This document shows positions 1 through 7,783 of a stretch of 64,000 bases of DNA, in pieces. Position numbers and translations under genes: made by a program. The notes under the pieces are model-generated. The model was not told the DNA's origin and made no database searches. It saw only the letters and a list, made by a program, of their open reading frames with translations. The stretch lies in NCBI RefSeq assembly GCF_020164955.1, contig NZ_JAIUHG010000005.1:1-64000 (forward strand), written 5' to 3'. Each line of letters begins with the position of its first letter. Positions within the stretch are counted from its first letter, which is position 1. Source of the stretch: Mesorhizobium sp. CA8 (lineage in GTDB: Bacteria; Pseudomonadota; Alphaproteobacteria; Rhizobiales; Rhizobiaceae).

Positions 1-70
1 TCCATGAAGAACCTGGCCCATAGCGCATCCTTTGATTCGGAGGATAAGGATGCCCCATCAAAGCCTGGGA

Positions 71-472
71 TCAAACAGTTAGGGTAAGGCAGCTCGAGCG
101 AATCTTCATCAGCCGCTTTCTGGCTTCTGCCACACGCTTCTGTTCCAACCTTATGCGGTCGCACAGCGCAAGGTTGATCCCTACGCCGCAGTCCTCTTCC
201 AGCATTTCCTTTGCGTGATTGAGAGAAGTCTCTGCGCGCTTTACGCTCTGCCTGGCCCTGGCCAGTTCCAAGTTCCGTACGTCCACTGTATCCGCATCCC
301 AGATTGCGGTCCCTTCAACAACGAAACAGCCGCGCGCAAGTTTTTGTTCCGATTGCCGGGGACGCAGACGACATGTCCTGCTTCGATCGCCTGTATGGAA
401 AGCGTCGGCAGGTTTTCTCTGGCATCTATTTGGGTGTTGAAATTTGGTGAGCGCGATGGGATTCGAACCCAT
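71..472 (-). CDS. Hypothetical small helical protein left of the island
   Basis: I do not recognise this 133-aa reading frame. Its C-terminal 80 residues are rich in charged and helix-forming residues with a heptad-like pattern (ELARARQSVKRAETSLNHAK), which looks like real protein. The first 50 or so residues are basic and of poor composition, and the only ATG lies inside the displaced tRNA-Lys fragment. If the gene is real, its original 5' end was probably replaced when the island inserted, or the true start is a non-ATG codon further in. No neighbour within the window helps assign a role. It may also be random open frame. Confidence 0.25.
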   Translation of the reverse strand: MGSNPIALTKFQHPNRCQRKPADAFHTGDRSRTCRLRPRQSEQKLARGCFVVEGTAIWDADTVDVRNLELARARQSVKRAETSLNHAKEMLEEDCGVGINLALCDRIRLEQKRVAEARKRLMKIRSSCLTLTV

Positions 473-490
473 GACCTACTGATTAAAAGT
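443..490 (-). repeat. attL: displaced 3' half of tRNA-Lys
   Basis: This 48-bp segment matches 14618-14665 at 43 of 48 positions and corresponds to the anticodon loop through the CCA end of tRNA-Lys(UUU). The five differences lie in the T arm. Four are paired changes that keep the T stem intact (AUGGG/CCCAU here, UCGGG/CCCGA at the right end), and the fifth is in the T loop. This is the pattern expected when an element brings its own tRNA 3' half and pushes the host copy to the far end. Confidence 0.88.
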
Positions 491-633
491 TCATTCTGGA
501 GCATTTCGGCAACCTCTTGATCCTGTTCGATATTCCTCGTGTCCGCGCATTAAGCTGTTGATTCCTAATGGACATGTTTTGACAAATCATGACGCCGTGC
601 GACAATGCCAGCATATAAACGTTCGTCGATTTG

Positions 634-652
634 GCGGACACAGTGCGGACAC
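634..652 (+). other. Putative integrase arm sites, left end
   Basis: Two direct copies of gcggacac start 11 bp apart just upstream of the integrase. A reversed copy (gtgtccgc) lies at 539-546. The same 19-bp pair recurs at 14537-14555 beside the other attachment end with one mismatch. Short direct repeats flanking both att cores are typical of arm-type sites bound by the N-terminal domain of tyrosine integrases, so this role is inferred. Confidence 0.5.
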
Positions 653-664
653 GAGAACCGGGCA

Positions 665-1918
665 ATGTCTCTGAAGCTCACCGATACCATCGTCGACAAA
701 CTCCCCCTTCCTTCGGCCGGCAACAAGATCACTTACGACGATGACGTCAAGGGCTTTGGCGTCCGCGTCACGGCAGCCGGCGCGCGCTCGTTCATCCTGA
801 ACTATCGCACGCGTAGTGGTCTGGAGCGTCGTTACACGATCGGCTCCCGCCCCGATTGGAAAACCGGTCCAGCCCGCGAAGAGGCTAAGAACCTCAAGAA
901 GCAGATCGACGTCGGCGCCGATCCCATGGGTGCAGTTGCCGCCGCGCGCGATGCAAAGACCGTTGCCGATCTCTGCGACCGCTTCGAAAAGGAACACCTC
1001 ACCAAAAAACGGGACTCGACTGCTCGGGATTACAAAGCCCTGATCAAGAACCACATCCTGCCGGCCCTCAAAAACAAGAAGGTGGCAGAGGTCGAGTTCA
1101 CCGATATCGACGGTCTGCACCGGAAGATTTCAAAGACCGCTCCTTATCTGGCAAACCGGACTATCGCGGTCCTCTCAAAGATGTTCGGCCTTGCCATCAA
1201 ATGGCGGTGGCGGACAGACAACCCGGCCAAAGGCATCGAACGCAATGACGAGCAGAAGCGCCACCGCTATCTGTCGCCGGCCGAGCTAGCGAGGCTGACT
1301 GAGGCGCTGATCACGCTGGAGGATCAACAGGCGGCAAACATCTTCCGGCTGTTGCTGCTCACCGGTGCGCGCCGTGGAGAGGTTCAGGCGGCGAAATGGG
1401 ACCAGTTCGACCTTGCTGCCGGGGTATGGACTAAGCCGAGCTCGACCACCAAGCAAAAGACCATGCATCGTGTCCCGCTGTCTGCCCCCGCCCGCTTGCT
1501 GCTCACCGAGCTTCGCGGAAAGGCCAAGGATGATGCGGTGTATGTGTTCCCTGGCCGTGGTGCCGACCACCGCGTCGAAATCAAGAACGAATGGCGGGAA
1601 GCATGCATCGCCGCCGGCATCGTCACCGCCACGGCCATCGCCGATGGCAAGGGCGGGGAAAAGGTCGTGTTGACGCCATCAGCCCGCATTCATGACCTAC
1701 GCCACACATATGCCTCTGTGCTGGCCAGCGCCGGCCTTTCCCTGCCGATCATCGGGGCACTGCTCGGACACTCACAGCCGGCCACCACGGCCCGCTATAG
1801 CCACCTTATGGACGATCCATTGCGGCAGGCGACAGAGCGCGCAGGATCGATTGTGATGGCCAAGGACGGCGACGACGGCGCCGAGGTCAGGCCCTTGAAT
1901 GGCGTGGCTGCACGATGA
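665..1918 (+). CDS. Tyrosine site-specific integrase (P4/Arm-binding type)
   Basis: This is a 417-aa recombinase that would insert and excise the island at tRNA-Lys. The N-terminal 90 residues look like the Arm-DNA-binding (DUF4102-like) domain (KITYDDDVKGFGVRV), followed by a SAM-like core-binding domain and the C-terminal catalytic domain. Catalytic residues are visible in TGARRGE, in HDLRHTYAS, in LLGHSQPATTARYSHL and in the final Tyr of ARYSHL. I chose the ATG at 665 because the frame upstream of it runs through the repeated gcggacac sites and does not resemble the family. It is followed by an ATGA overlap with the next gene. The gene lies at the end far from the intact tRNA. Confidence 0.93.
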   Translation: MSLKLTDTIVDKLPLPSAGNKITYDDDVKGFGVRVTAAGARSFILNYRTRSGLERRYTIGSRPDWKTGPAREEAKNLKKQIDVGADPMGAVAAARDAKTVADLCDRFEKEHLTKKRDSTARDYKALIKNHILPALKNKKVAEVEFTDIDGLHRKISKTAPYLANRTIAVLSKMFGLAIKWRWRTDNPAKGIERNDEQKRHRYLSPAELARLTEALITLEDQQAANIFRLLLLTGARRGEVQAAKWDQFDLAAGVWTKPSSTTKQKTMHRVPLSAPARLLLTELRGKAKDDAVYVFPGRGADHRVEIKNEWREACIAAGIVTATAIADGKGGEKVVLTPSARIHDLRHTYASVLASAGLSLPIIGALLGHSQPATTARYSHLMDDPLRQATERAGSIVMAKDGDDGAEVRPLNGVAAR

Positions 1919-2895
1919 AACCGCCCTTTCCGCTCGGAAGCTCATCGCCGGCTGACATTCACGCGAAGTGGCGGGAGCGGGTCCGAAGCAGCACGGTTGA
2001 ACCCGATGAGCCGATGGAACAGCAAAGGGCGACGTTTCTCCGCGACCCGTCGATAGCGGAGATCCACCGTCGCAGTCCGCCCTCCGATCCGACAGAAGGC
2101 GATGAACGCCTGAACCAAATACTGGGCATGCTTAGCGCGGATGACACGGCCGGCGCCGGTTCGCCTCTCATATTCATGGTCAAGTTTCTTGAGATCGTTG
2201 ACCATTTCGTCGATGGCTCAGCCCGCGAGGATTTCCGCGTCTCGCGAATGGCCGCTGCACTCGACGATATCTCGGAAGGTGCGGGGCTGCTCGCGCCCTT
2301 GCTCCGAGGGGTGGTCGAACAGCTTGATGCTATCGGCAAAGAGGTGGGCGGACCGCTTGATGAATTTGTGAATCTGTCCATCGGCAGTGACATCGATGAT
2401 CTATTGCATCGAATTTCTCTGTCGGCCGGCGCTGCCAGGGGAGCCATAGTTCGAAAATATGGATCAGGCGACCCGGACTTGCCAGACAGGGGTTCGGGCG
2501 GCGGTCGCGGGATTCATGCGAGCTTATATGGGTCGCCAAAACAGAAGTTCATTCGTCATCTGGCTTTTCTCTGGCACGTGGAGGCGGGCAAGCCGCTGAC
2601 GAGCACGAACACTGGACCGTTCGCTGCGTTTGTACGATTGGCCTATGCATTCGCCACAGGAAAGGACGACGAAAAGGCCCTGAAAGACGATATCGGATTG
2701 GCTGTCAACGCCATGAAGAACAGGGGGCGAATTGCCGCTAGGGCTTCTGAGCATTTCCGGAAATCGATGGAGCTTCGCGCTGCCGGAAATTTAGCCGAAG
2801 CAGACTTCATGGCTAGGCGCGCAGAGCGGTTACAGAACCGCTTGGCAATCCCACGATTTGAACGCAAAGCAAAAAGAACAACCCTCGCAAAATAG
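1915..2895 (+). CDS. Hypothetical island protein, co-transcribed with integrase
   Basis: This 326-aa protein is unrecognised. It starts inside the integrase stop codon (ATGA overlap) and so is probably translated with it. The first 70 residues are polar and probably disordered. The middle is helical (FMVKFLEIVDHFVDG and onwards). A Gly-rich patch (RGSGGGRG) lies near residue 195, and the C-terminal 90 residues are helical and basic. Its position suggests an accessory to integration, excision or establishment, but nothing in the sequence proves this. Confidence 0.6.
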   Translation: MKPPFPLGSSSPADIHAKWRERVRSSTVEPDEPMEQQRATFLRDPSIAEIHRRSPPSDPTEGDERLNQILGMLSADDTAGAGSPLIFMVKFLEIVDHFVDGSAREDFRVSRMAAALDDISEGAGLLAPLLRGVVEQLDAIGKEVGGPLDEFVNLSIGSDIDDLLHRISLSAGAARGAIVRKYGSGDPDLPDRGSGGGRGIHASLYGSPKQKFIRHLAFLWHVEAGKPLTSTNTGPFAAFVRLAYAFATGKDDEKALKDDIGLAVNAMKNRGRIAARASEHFRKSMELRAAGNLAEADFMARRAERLQNRLAIPRFERKAKRTTLAK

Positions 2896-2907
2896 GCAGG
2901 GTTGTTC
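2876..2907 (+). terminator. Perfect 10-bp stem-loop over the stop codon
   Basis: The arms gaacaaccct (2876-2885) and agggttgttc (2898-2907) pair perfectly, with a 12-nt loop that contains the TAG stop of the preceding gene. No T-tract follows, so this may be a processing, stability or Rho-related hairpin rather than a classic intrinsic terminator. Confidence 0.5.
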
Positions 2908-2973
2908 GGACGACCCGATGCTTGGCGGTAAATAGGTTCTCGCTGTCACCTCACCGAAAGGAGTGTCAGCGAA

Positions 2974-3180
2974 ATGAGCCTACTTGACGAATACCTAGAC
3001 CGCCCTGCCCTCGCGAAGGAATTGCGGGTCAGCGAGCGCACCTTGATCCGGTGGCAGCGTCTTCCCGACGGCCTTCCCTATGTCGAACTCGGCGGCCGCA
3101 TTTTCTACCGCGTGCCGTCGGTCAAGGCATGGATCGAGGCGCTGGAGCGCAGGCCGAACCCTCGCCGGAGGGCCGCGTGA
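2974..3180 (+). CDS. AlpA/MerR-type helix-turn-helix protein
   Basis: This is a 68-aa DNA-binding protein. The pattern PALAKELRVSERTLIRWQRL followed by a short wing (LPYVELGGRIFYRVPSVKAWIE) is the winged-helix fold of excisionase/AlpA-like phage regulators, which act as excision factors or early activators. A strong Shine-Dalgarno (aaaggag) precedes the ATG. It overlaps the next small gene by one base. It is the best candidate for the recombination directionality factor of this island, although it is not next to an att site. Confidence 0.75.
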   Translation: MSLLDEYLDRPALAKELRVSERTLIRWQRLPDGLPYVELGGRIFYRVPSVKAWIEALERRPNPRRRAA

Positions 3181-3374
3181 TGACCAACAGCGGCATTGAC
3201 CATCAGGACAACCCGAAAATTCAGGAAGCGGCCGAGTACCTGGCTGGCCCTTATCAACGCGAAGGTGGCCGCGCCGCTGTCCCGGAACTCCGGTCCCGGT
3301 TCGGCATTTCCGCCGCCGAGGCGATTGAGGCGATCAGGATTGCCCAAGCCATCAAGATGGCGAGGGCGACATGA
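3180..3374 (+). CDS. Small hypothetical phage protein (64 aa)
   Basis: The gene starts at the ATG that shares a base with the preceding stop (TGATG), which implies coupled translation. The 64-aa product is mostly helical. The stretch AAVPELRSRFGISAAEAIEA resembles a helix-turn-helix scanning pattern, so it may bind DNA. I cannot name a family. It overlaps the following gene by four bases (ATGA). Such dense overlaps are typical of phage early regions. Confidence 0.6.
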   Translation: MTNSGIDHQDNPKIQEAAEYLAGPYQREGGRAAVPELRSRFGISAAEAIEAIRIAQAIKMARAT

Positions 3375-3715
3375 TGCAGACGCCTCTTGAAATGCGAAAC
3401 CTCGCCGCCGGCCAGGGCAACGAGGTTTCAGATGTTCAGAACATTCCAAGCAGCAAGGAACATCAGCCTAGCGAAAAACGGCTAACCCCGCAAGCGCGAT
3501 GGCAGGCCCGGAACCCGCTGAAACGCTGGTGCCACACCGCAACGGCTTCGGCCATGAAACGCGGAATTCTGGTGCGCCAGCCTTGTCAGAATTGCGGCGC
3601 CGAAAAGACAGACGCACATCACCGAGACCATCGTTTTCCTCTGTCTTGTGAGTTTTTGTGCCGGCGCTGTCATAAGGCCGAGGAACGGCGGCTGAGGCGC
3701 GAGGTGGCCGAATGA
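3371..3715 (+). CDS. HNH-like zinc-binding phage protein
   Basis: The product is 114 aa. The C-terminal half carries CQNCGAE, then DAHHRDH, then CRRCHKAEERR. These form a two-knuckle zinc site (CxxC...CxxC) with the paired histidines common in small HNH-type phage proteins. The HH of AHHRDH could be the catalytic end of an HNH nuclease, but the final conserved residues are less clear and a purely structural zinc ribbon is possible. The N-terminal 45 residues look disordered. It overlaps genes on both sides by four bases, in one early operon. Confidence 0.6.
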   Translation: MMQTPLEMRNLAAGQGNEVSDVQNIPSSKEHQPSEKRLTPQARWQARNPLKRWCHTATASAMKRGILVRQPCQNCGAEKTDAHHRDHRFPLSCEFLCRRCHKAEERRLRREVAE

Positions 3716-4233
3716 GCGCCCGAAGCTTCACCAAGGTATCGCCGGCCGTCTGGCGCTCCCGGAGGTTTATCAGCTTGCCGGACGAGGCGAAGGTAGGATT
3801 TCTGTATCTCCTCACCAATGCCCATGTGACGAGTGCGGGGGTTTACGAACTCCCGCCGGGGTATGCTTGCGCGGACCTCGGCTGGACTGATGCGGCGTAT
3901 GAGAGCGTACTTCGCGAGCTGGTCGAGGTTGAGTTGATCGACCGCGACGGCGATGTGATCCTAATAGAACGCTGGTTCAAGCATAACCCGCCGACCAATG
4001 ACGATCACGCCATAGGCACGCGCCGCCGGCTCCAGGCGATCGAGAGCGACCGGTTGCGAGAGAAGGCCGTCGTTGGCTTCGATGAGGTCAACGCGGCCCG
4101 CATCGAACGGGAAGCACAGAAGGCAGCGGACAAGTCCGCAAAGGCCGCTGGAATGTCCAGATCGGTAGCTGAGACCATCGGAACGACTTCGCGTCTGATG
4201 GGCACTCGACTGATGCGGCGGGGTGGACAATGA
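3712..4233 (+). CDS. Winged-helix protein, phage replication-like
   Basis: The product is 173 aa. The first 100 residues (SFTKVSPAVWRSRRFISLPD, then LYLLTNAHVTSAGVYELPPG) have the pattern of the N-terminal winged-helix domain seen in phage replication and regulatory proteins that lead into an initiator or helicase loader. A basic helical tail (RIEREAQKAADKSAKAAG) follows. The gene ends exactly where a cluster of acaccctgt repeats begins, which would suit an initiator that binds its own 3' region. The usual C-terminal part of such proteins is missing or has been lost by frameshift into the next region. The assignment is tentative. Confidence 0.5.
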   Translation: MSARSFTKVSPAVWRSRRFISLPDEAKVGFLYLLTNAHVTSAGVYELPPGYACADLGWTDAAYESVLRELVEVELIDRDGDVILIERWFKHNPPTNDDHAIGTRRRLQAIESDRLREKAVVGFDEVNAARIEREAQKAADKSAKAAGMSRSVAETIGTTSRLMGTRLMRRGGQ

Positions 4234-4307
4234 CACCCTGTAGACACCCTGTAGTGACCCTGTGCACACCCTCTGTAGGGGTAGTTTTACACCCTGTCAC
4301 AGGGTGT
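4232..4307 (+). repeat. Iteron-like direct repeats and palindrome
   Basis: Two exact tandem 11-bp units (gacaccctgta at 4232-4242 and 4243-4253) are followed by two variants (gtgaccctgtg, then cacaccctctgta). A perfect 19-bp palindrome follows (acaccctgt-c-acagggtgt, 4289-4307), and then a short run of caagac units at 4316-4333. The arrangement next to a winged-helix replication-like gene resembles a phage or plasmid origin. This is inference only. Confidence 0.5.
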
Positions 4308-4393
4308 GCACACACCAAGACCAAGACCAAGACCTCAGACCGAGACCTGAGACCGGCGAAAACTTCGAGCGCCGAAAACGTCACCAACGCCGC

Positions 4394-4921
4394 ATGGCTT
4401 TGGAGGAAGAGGAGTCCAGATCTAACCGCTGGCGCTCTTCCTCGACGGCGGCGCCCATGACGCTCCCGGTCGATCTTGCCGAGCCGGCCAGGCGTCTTCG
4501 GCGCGTCCGCGCGGCTCTCTCTGAAGGCAGGCCGATCGATCCCGAGGATGCCGGCCCACTCATTGCCGCCATCGATTCCCAACTGATCGGCGGCTCGTTC
4601 GAAGCTGAGTTCGGATTGTCGGCACCTGGGCGCGGCAAACGGAACGCTCGACGCGCGCTCCTGATCGAGGAACGCGACGATGCGCTGCGCAGCATGGCGG
4701 AGCAGATCGGCACGGAAATCGGCGATGCCAATAGCGAAGGTGTCTGGGACGTTTTCGAAGCGCTGCAAGCTTTCGCCGATTACAGATGGCCTGCCCTCCG
4801 AGACGCTGCCACTTGCCCACCCGAACTGGATGAGGCCGACGCGCTGGCCTGGACGATCCTTCAGGGCAATGGCGGCAAGCCGCCGTCCCGCCGCTGGCTG
4901 GCTGAGTTCTTCCGGCAATAG
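4394..4921 (+). CDS. Hypothetical phage protein, start uncertain
   Basis: The frame is open from 4262, but the first 44 codons run through the acaccctgt and caagac repeats and look non-coding. I place the start at 4394; the ATG at 4457 is equally possible, and neither has a clear ribosome site. The product (about 175 aa) is acidic and helical, with IEERDDALRSMAEQIGTEIG in the middle and a C-terminal RRWLAEFFRQ. No family is recognised. A neighbouring frame (4230-4460) overlaps the preceding stop and could be a piece of the upstream protein displaced by a frameshift. Confidence 0.5.
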   Translation: MALEEEESRSNRWRSSSTAAPMTLPVDLAEPARRLRRVRAALSEGRPIDPEDAGPLIAAIDSQLIGGSFEAEFGLSAPGRGKRNARRALLIEERDDALRSMAEQIGTEIGDANSEGVWDVFEALQAFADYRWPALRDAATCPPELDEADALAWTILQGNGGKPPSRRWLAEFFRQ

Positions 4922-4998
4922 GTCACGCGGAAATCGGATTTCGGCGTGAGGCCACTTTTCAGGGTCGCGTAAACTGCCTCCAACTCAAAGGAGCACCT

Positions 4999-6036
4999 AT
5001 GGACGACGATCTGCTTTTCTTCAACGCCAGCGACGGACCGATTTACGATCGGCTTCCCGGGCCAGGCCGCGCGAAACTCTTGGCGATGATCGAGGCCAAA
5101 GACGAGGCCCATGCGGTCCTGTCGCTTATGGGCGATAAGGTGGACGAGGCGCGGCGCCAGCTTGATGAGGCCGAACGAGACCACAGGCGGCTCGAACTGG
5201 CCATGCAGCAGGGAATGCTGCGCAAGGAAGAACACTCGGACAATGGTCGCCTAGTCCACAGCGGACCGGACGTTGAGCGATTGGCGGCGGCCAAGGCCAA
5301 GGTAGACAAGGCTCAGGCCGAGTTGAAGCGCCTCAGTGATCTGCACGCGAAAAAGCAGACGCCATGGCGGGAGCTTGCCGCGATGGTCGCGCGGCTGGAA
5401 CGCTACGTTCGAGATTCCGGCAGTTCTCGCCTCACTGCGGCCGAACCTATGACGTTCAAGCTGAAGACCGGCGACAAGCTGCTTGGCGACCTCAAAGCCA
5501 TTCGTGCGACAATCTCAAAACTGAAGGCCGATCGCCGCGACGTGCTGACGGCGCCTGTCCCCTCCAGCGAAGCCAAGGCATTCGCCCGCGCCTGGGTGCA
5601 AGCCGAGGCAGAGAAGGCCAAGCCCCGGCTCTATGGCATCCTCGACGGCGGCGCGCAGGCTGGCCTCGAATTTCCAGTGGAGCCGATACACGTAAATGCA
5701 AGCGTCATCATAGACGGCGGATCACATGGACAGGCGCGAGGCACAGGCGGCGCCGTCAGTGCTGTAGCGCTGCAATGCTGGATGAACCCGGATGCCATGA
5801 TCGCCGCGCTCGAACGCGACATCGCGGCAATCGCCGATGACTCCCGGGCACTTGATCCGGCCGAGCGTGCCTATCGCGACAATGAGCTTGCAGGCCAGTT
5901 GCTCGAAGCAGAGCGCACCGAAGAGGCGATGGTCGAGGCCGCGCTATCGGAACGGCTTGAGGTGAAGCGCAGACCGGATGCAGATCCCCGCGCCATCCTC
6001 TGCCTTGCCGACGATCTCCCCGAGCTTCGGGATTAA
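4999..6036 (+). CDS. Coiled-coil hypothetical phage protein
   Basis: The product is 345 aa. Residues 25-115 form a long heptad-rich segment (VDEARRQLDEAERDHRRLEL), and a second helical stretch lies near residues 160-200. The C-terminal third contains an acidic helix and ends in LADDLPELRD. A good ribosome site (aaaggagc) precedes the ATG. No catalytic motif is visible and I cannot assign a function. The position between the early genes and the packaging or tail genes suggests a phage-specific structural or regulatory role. Confidence 0.6.
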   Translation: MDDDLLFFNASDGPIYDRLPGPGRAKLLAMIEAKDEAHAVLSLMGDKVDEARRQLDEAERDHRRLELAMQQGMLRKEEHSDNGRLVHSGPDVERLAAAKAKVDKAQAELKRLSDLHAKKQTPWRELAAMVARLERYVRDSGSSRLTAAEPMTFKLKTGDKLLGDLKAIRATISKLKADRRDVLTAPVPSSEAKAFARAWVQAEAEKAKPRLYGILDGGAQAGLEFPVEPIHVNASVIIDGGSHGQARGTGGAVSAVALQCWMNPDAMIAALERDIAAIADDSRALDPAERAYRDNELAGQLLEAERTEEAMVEAALSERLEVKRRPDADPRAILCLADDLPELRD

Positions 6037-6532
6037 GTTTCAACATGAGCATGGTGGTTAGTTCCTTCGCTATGCGGCCGGACGGCGGAAGCTGCCCGGC
6101 TTCACCGTCATTGCCTGCGTGGTTCGTCATAGCGCGTGGGCATCGCAGGCAGGATAGCGCTCGGTGCCGCCGTCCTGCCTGCACCTCCTATTGTCGACGC
6201 GTTGCCACTCCTCATCGCATCGGCAGGGCCGGATGTTTCACAGCGGTTTCATCCGGCCCACTCATTGCCACCGTGTCGGCGAAGATCGGCATGCTGGTAA
6301 GGGCTGGGTATATCTTCGCGGGTGCACCCAGCCCGCTCCATTCGAATGCCCCGGGTAAGGCAGCGACGGCTGTCTGCCTTGGTGCTAGGGCCGGGCACGC
6401 TGTTGGGCTCGGCCCGCTCCATCATCTCGAAACTTTGGGTCCTGGTCAGGCGATACATGCAATGCGGGACGGCTTAGCGCTCGCTCCCCCTAGCTACAGG
6501 ATTCAGCGCTGCTCCACCACAGGGGGGCGGCC
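6037..6532 (+). other. Gene-free stretch with five successive stem-loops
   Basis: No convincing gene lies here. Five inverted repeats follow one another: 6077-6100 (5-bp stem), 6145-6182 (10-bp perfect stem gcaggcagga/tcctgcctgc), 6226-6259 (10-bp perfect stem gggccggatg/catccggccc), 6301-6334 (9-bp stem gggctgggt/acccagccc) and 6388-6415 (6-bp stem). They start 68-87 bp apart and have loops of about 14-18 nt. Several are followed by a ctcat or ctccat motif. A structured non-coding RNA or packaging/regulatory DNA is possible; loop sizes do not fit tRNAs. Confidence 0.45.
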
Positions 6533-7012
6533 ATGGGCATGACCAAGCAGATTTATTCTATCTCTGCGCTTGCTGTTGAACTCGGCCGCGACCGCCGCAC
6601 GGTTGCCGGCGCGTTGGATAGAGTCGTCCCCGACGGCATGGTGAAGGGCGGTCATCGCGGCTGGTATCTGCAAACGGCGCTGAAGGCGTTGAAGGCCGAG
6701 CCGCCAAGGCAATTCGACCCTTCCGATGGTCCGCTCGGCACCATGCTCGACAGGCTGGAAAGCTGGCGCGAAATTTACTCGGGCAAGCCTTTAGACCTCA
6801 GCATAGAGGAAATGGCCGAGATCATCGGTCATCCCGCGTCCTCGGTACTGACCTGGCTGCGCGCCGGCTGTCCCTATGCGAAGCGCGGTGATTTCGAGAC
6901 TGGCGACGGCTTCAAGCTTCGGGCGCCCTGGGTCGTCGACTGGCTGTGCTCAACCTCATTCATTGCCCGCAAATCGGGCGACGTGGCCAGCGCCGCAAAG
7001 CTCCAACTTTGA
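6533..7012 (+). CDS. Nu1-like DNA-binding protein (possible small terminase)
   Basis: The product is 159 aa. The N-terminus (YSISALAVELGRDRRTVAGA) is a helix-turn-helix of the kind found in Nu1/DUF1441-type phage DNA-packaging proteins. A second helix-turn-helix-like segment (SIEEMAEIIGHPASSVLTWL) lies near residues 90-115. Such proteins recognise the packaging site and recruit the large terminase, but no large terminase gene is present in the island. The ATG at 6533 follows a G-rich ribosome site (agggggg); a second ATG six bases on is possible. A simple regulator is the main alternative. Confidence 0.55.
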   Translation: MGMTKQIYSISALAVELGRDRRTVAGALDRVVPDGMVKGGHRGWYLQTALKALKAEPPRQFDPSDGPLGTMLDRLESWREIYSGKPLDLSIEEMAEIIGHPASSVLTWLRAGCPYAKRGDFETGDGFKLRAPWVVDWLCSTSFIARKSGDVASAAKLQL

Positions 7013-7025
7013 AAGGATTTCCGTC

Positions 7026-7445
7026 GTGACCATCCCGACAACTTTCCCCGCACACTGGCGCGCCGCTATCGAGCGTGGCGACGCCTCCGGCTTCACCAAC
7101 CGTGAGGACATGATCGCATTCTTCACCGCGACCGATGTCCACGAAACCTTCATGAAATTCACCGGTGACGAGAAAGATCACGTCGTCGAGATGCGTAGCC
7201 AATATCACGACGAGTCGCTCGATGCCCGCCTGCGCCTCCACGCGAAGGACCGCGAGGCGGCAAAGGCTGTCATTGCGCGCAACAGGGCCAATTTCGGGAC
7301 TGGCAACGCTCCCGCCGCCATCCCTCCCGCCGCCAAGGCTCCGGAAAAGCCAAAGGCCAATCCCTGGACGAAGGTGGTCGAGCACTTCAATGCAGATTTC
7401 GCGGCCGACATCTACGCCAAGCGGGCAAAAGCCAGAGGTGTCTGA
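7026..7445 (+). CDS. Hypothetical phage protein (139 aa), GTG start
   Basis: The GTG at 7026 is chosen because aaagga sits about 10 bases before it and the frame upstream overlaps the preceding gene in poor sequence. The N-terminal part (THFPAHWRAAIERGD-like in form) and the helical middle with many charged residues lead to a Pro/Ala-rich linker (AAIPPAAKAPEKPKANPW) and a short basic C-terminal helix. No family is recognised. The stop overlaps the next start (TGATG), which couples it to the putative neck gene and suggests a structural or assembly role. Confidence 0.55.
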   Translation: MTIPTTFPAHWRAAIERGDASGFTNREDMIAFFTATDVHETFMKFTGDEKDHVVEMRSQYHDESLDARLRLHAKDREAAKAVIARNRANFGTGNAPAAIPPAAKAPEKPKANPWTKVVEHFNADFAADIYAKRAKARGV

Positions 7446-7783
7446 TGGACTGGCAAGCGCTCCTCTATAACCCGGTCTACTCGTCTCTCGGCGTGCCGGC
7501 GACACTGACGCTGTGCGGGGGCTTTCCGATCAACCTGACTGTGCTCGACAAGACGGCGCCGAAGACAATCAGCTTCAAGGGCGTCGACGTGCTCGACATC
7601 GGGCCGGCCGCCGCCGTTCGGGCCACTGACCTCGCCGACATCGATCCCGCCGACTTACGCGACGCCGAACTGACGATGAATGGGCGCTGCTGGCGCGTGG
7701 TCTCTCATCAGCCGTCCCCGGCACCGACTGGCGAGGGACAAGGCGAAATTCTCCTCCTGCTCTCGGATGACCTCCATGGCTAA
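7445..7783 (+). CDS. Putative phage neck or head-tail joining protein
   Basis: The 112-aa product is mostly beta. It begins MDWQALLYNPVYSSLGVPAT and ends in GEILLLLSDDLHG. Short proteins with this opening and a TVLDKT segment are common just upstream of tail genes in rhizobial prophages, where they are read as head-tail joining or neck proteins. I rely on this general resemblance, not on a proven motif. It overlaps the tape-measure start by eight bases. Major tail and chaperone genes, normally found between neck and tape measure, are absent. Confidence 0.42.
   Translation: MDWQALLYNPVYSSLGVPATLTLCGGFPINLTVLDKTAPKTISFKGVDVLDIGPAAAVRATDLADIDPADLRDAELTMNGRCWRVVSHQPSPAPTGEGQGEILLLLSDDLHG

Noticed and set aside
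2974..3374. Two small overlapping genes considered as a toxin-antitoxin pair
   Set aside because: The first is an AlpA/MerR-type regulator common in phage early operons, and the second shows no toxin motif.
6440..6530. Possible tRNA near the Nu1-like gene
   Set aside because: No cloverleaf can be drawn; the loops and stems do not fit and there is no T-loop consensus.
6045..6542. A 165-codon open frame across the hairpin region
   Set aside because: The composition is poor, it runs through five inverted repeats, has no good ribosome site and overlaps the start of the next gene. High GC makes such frames common.
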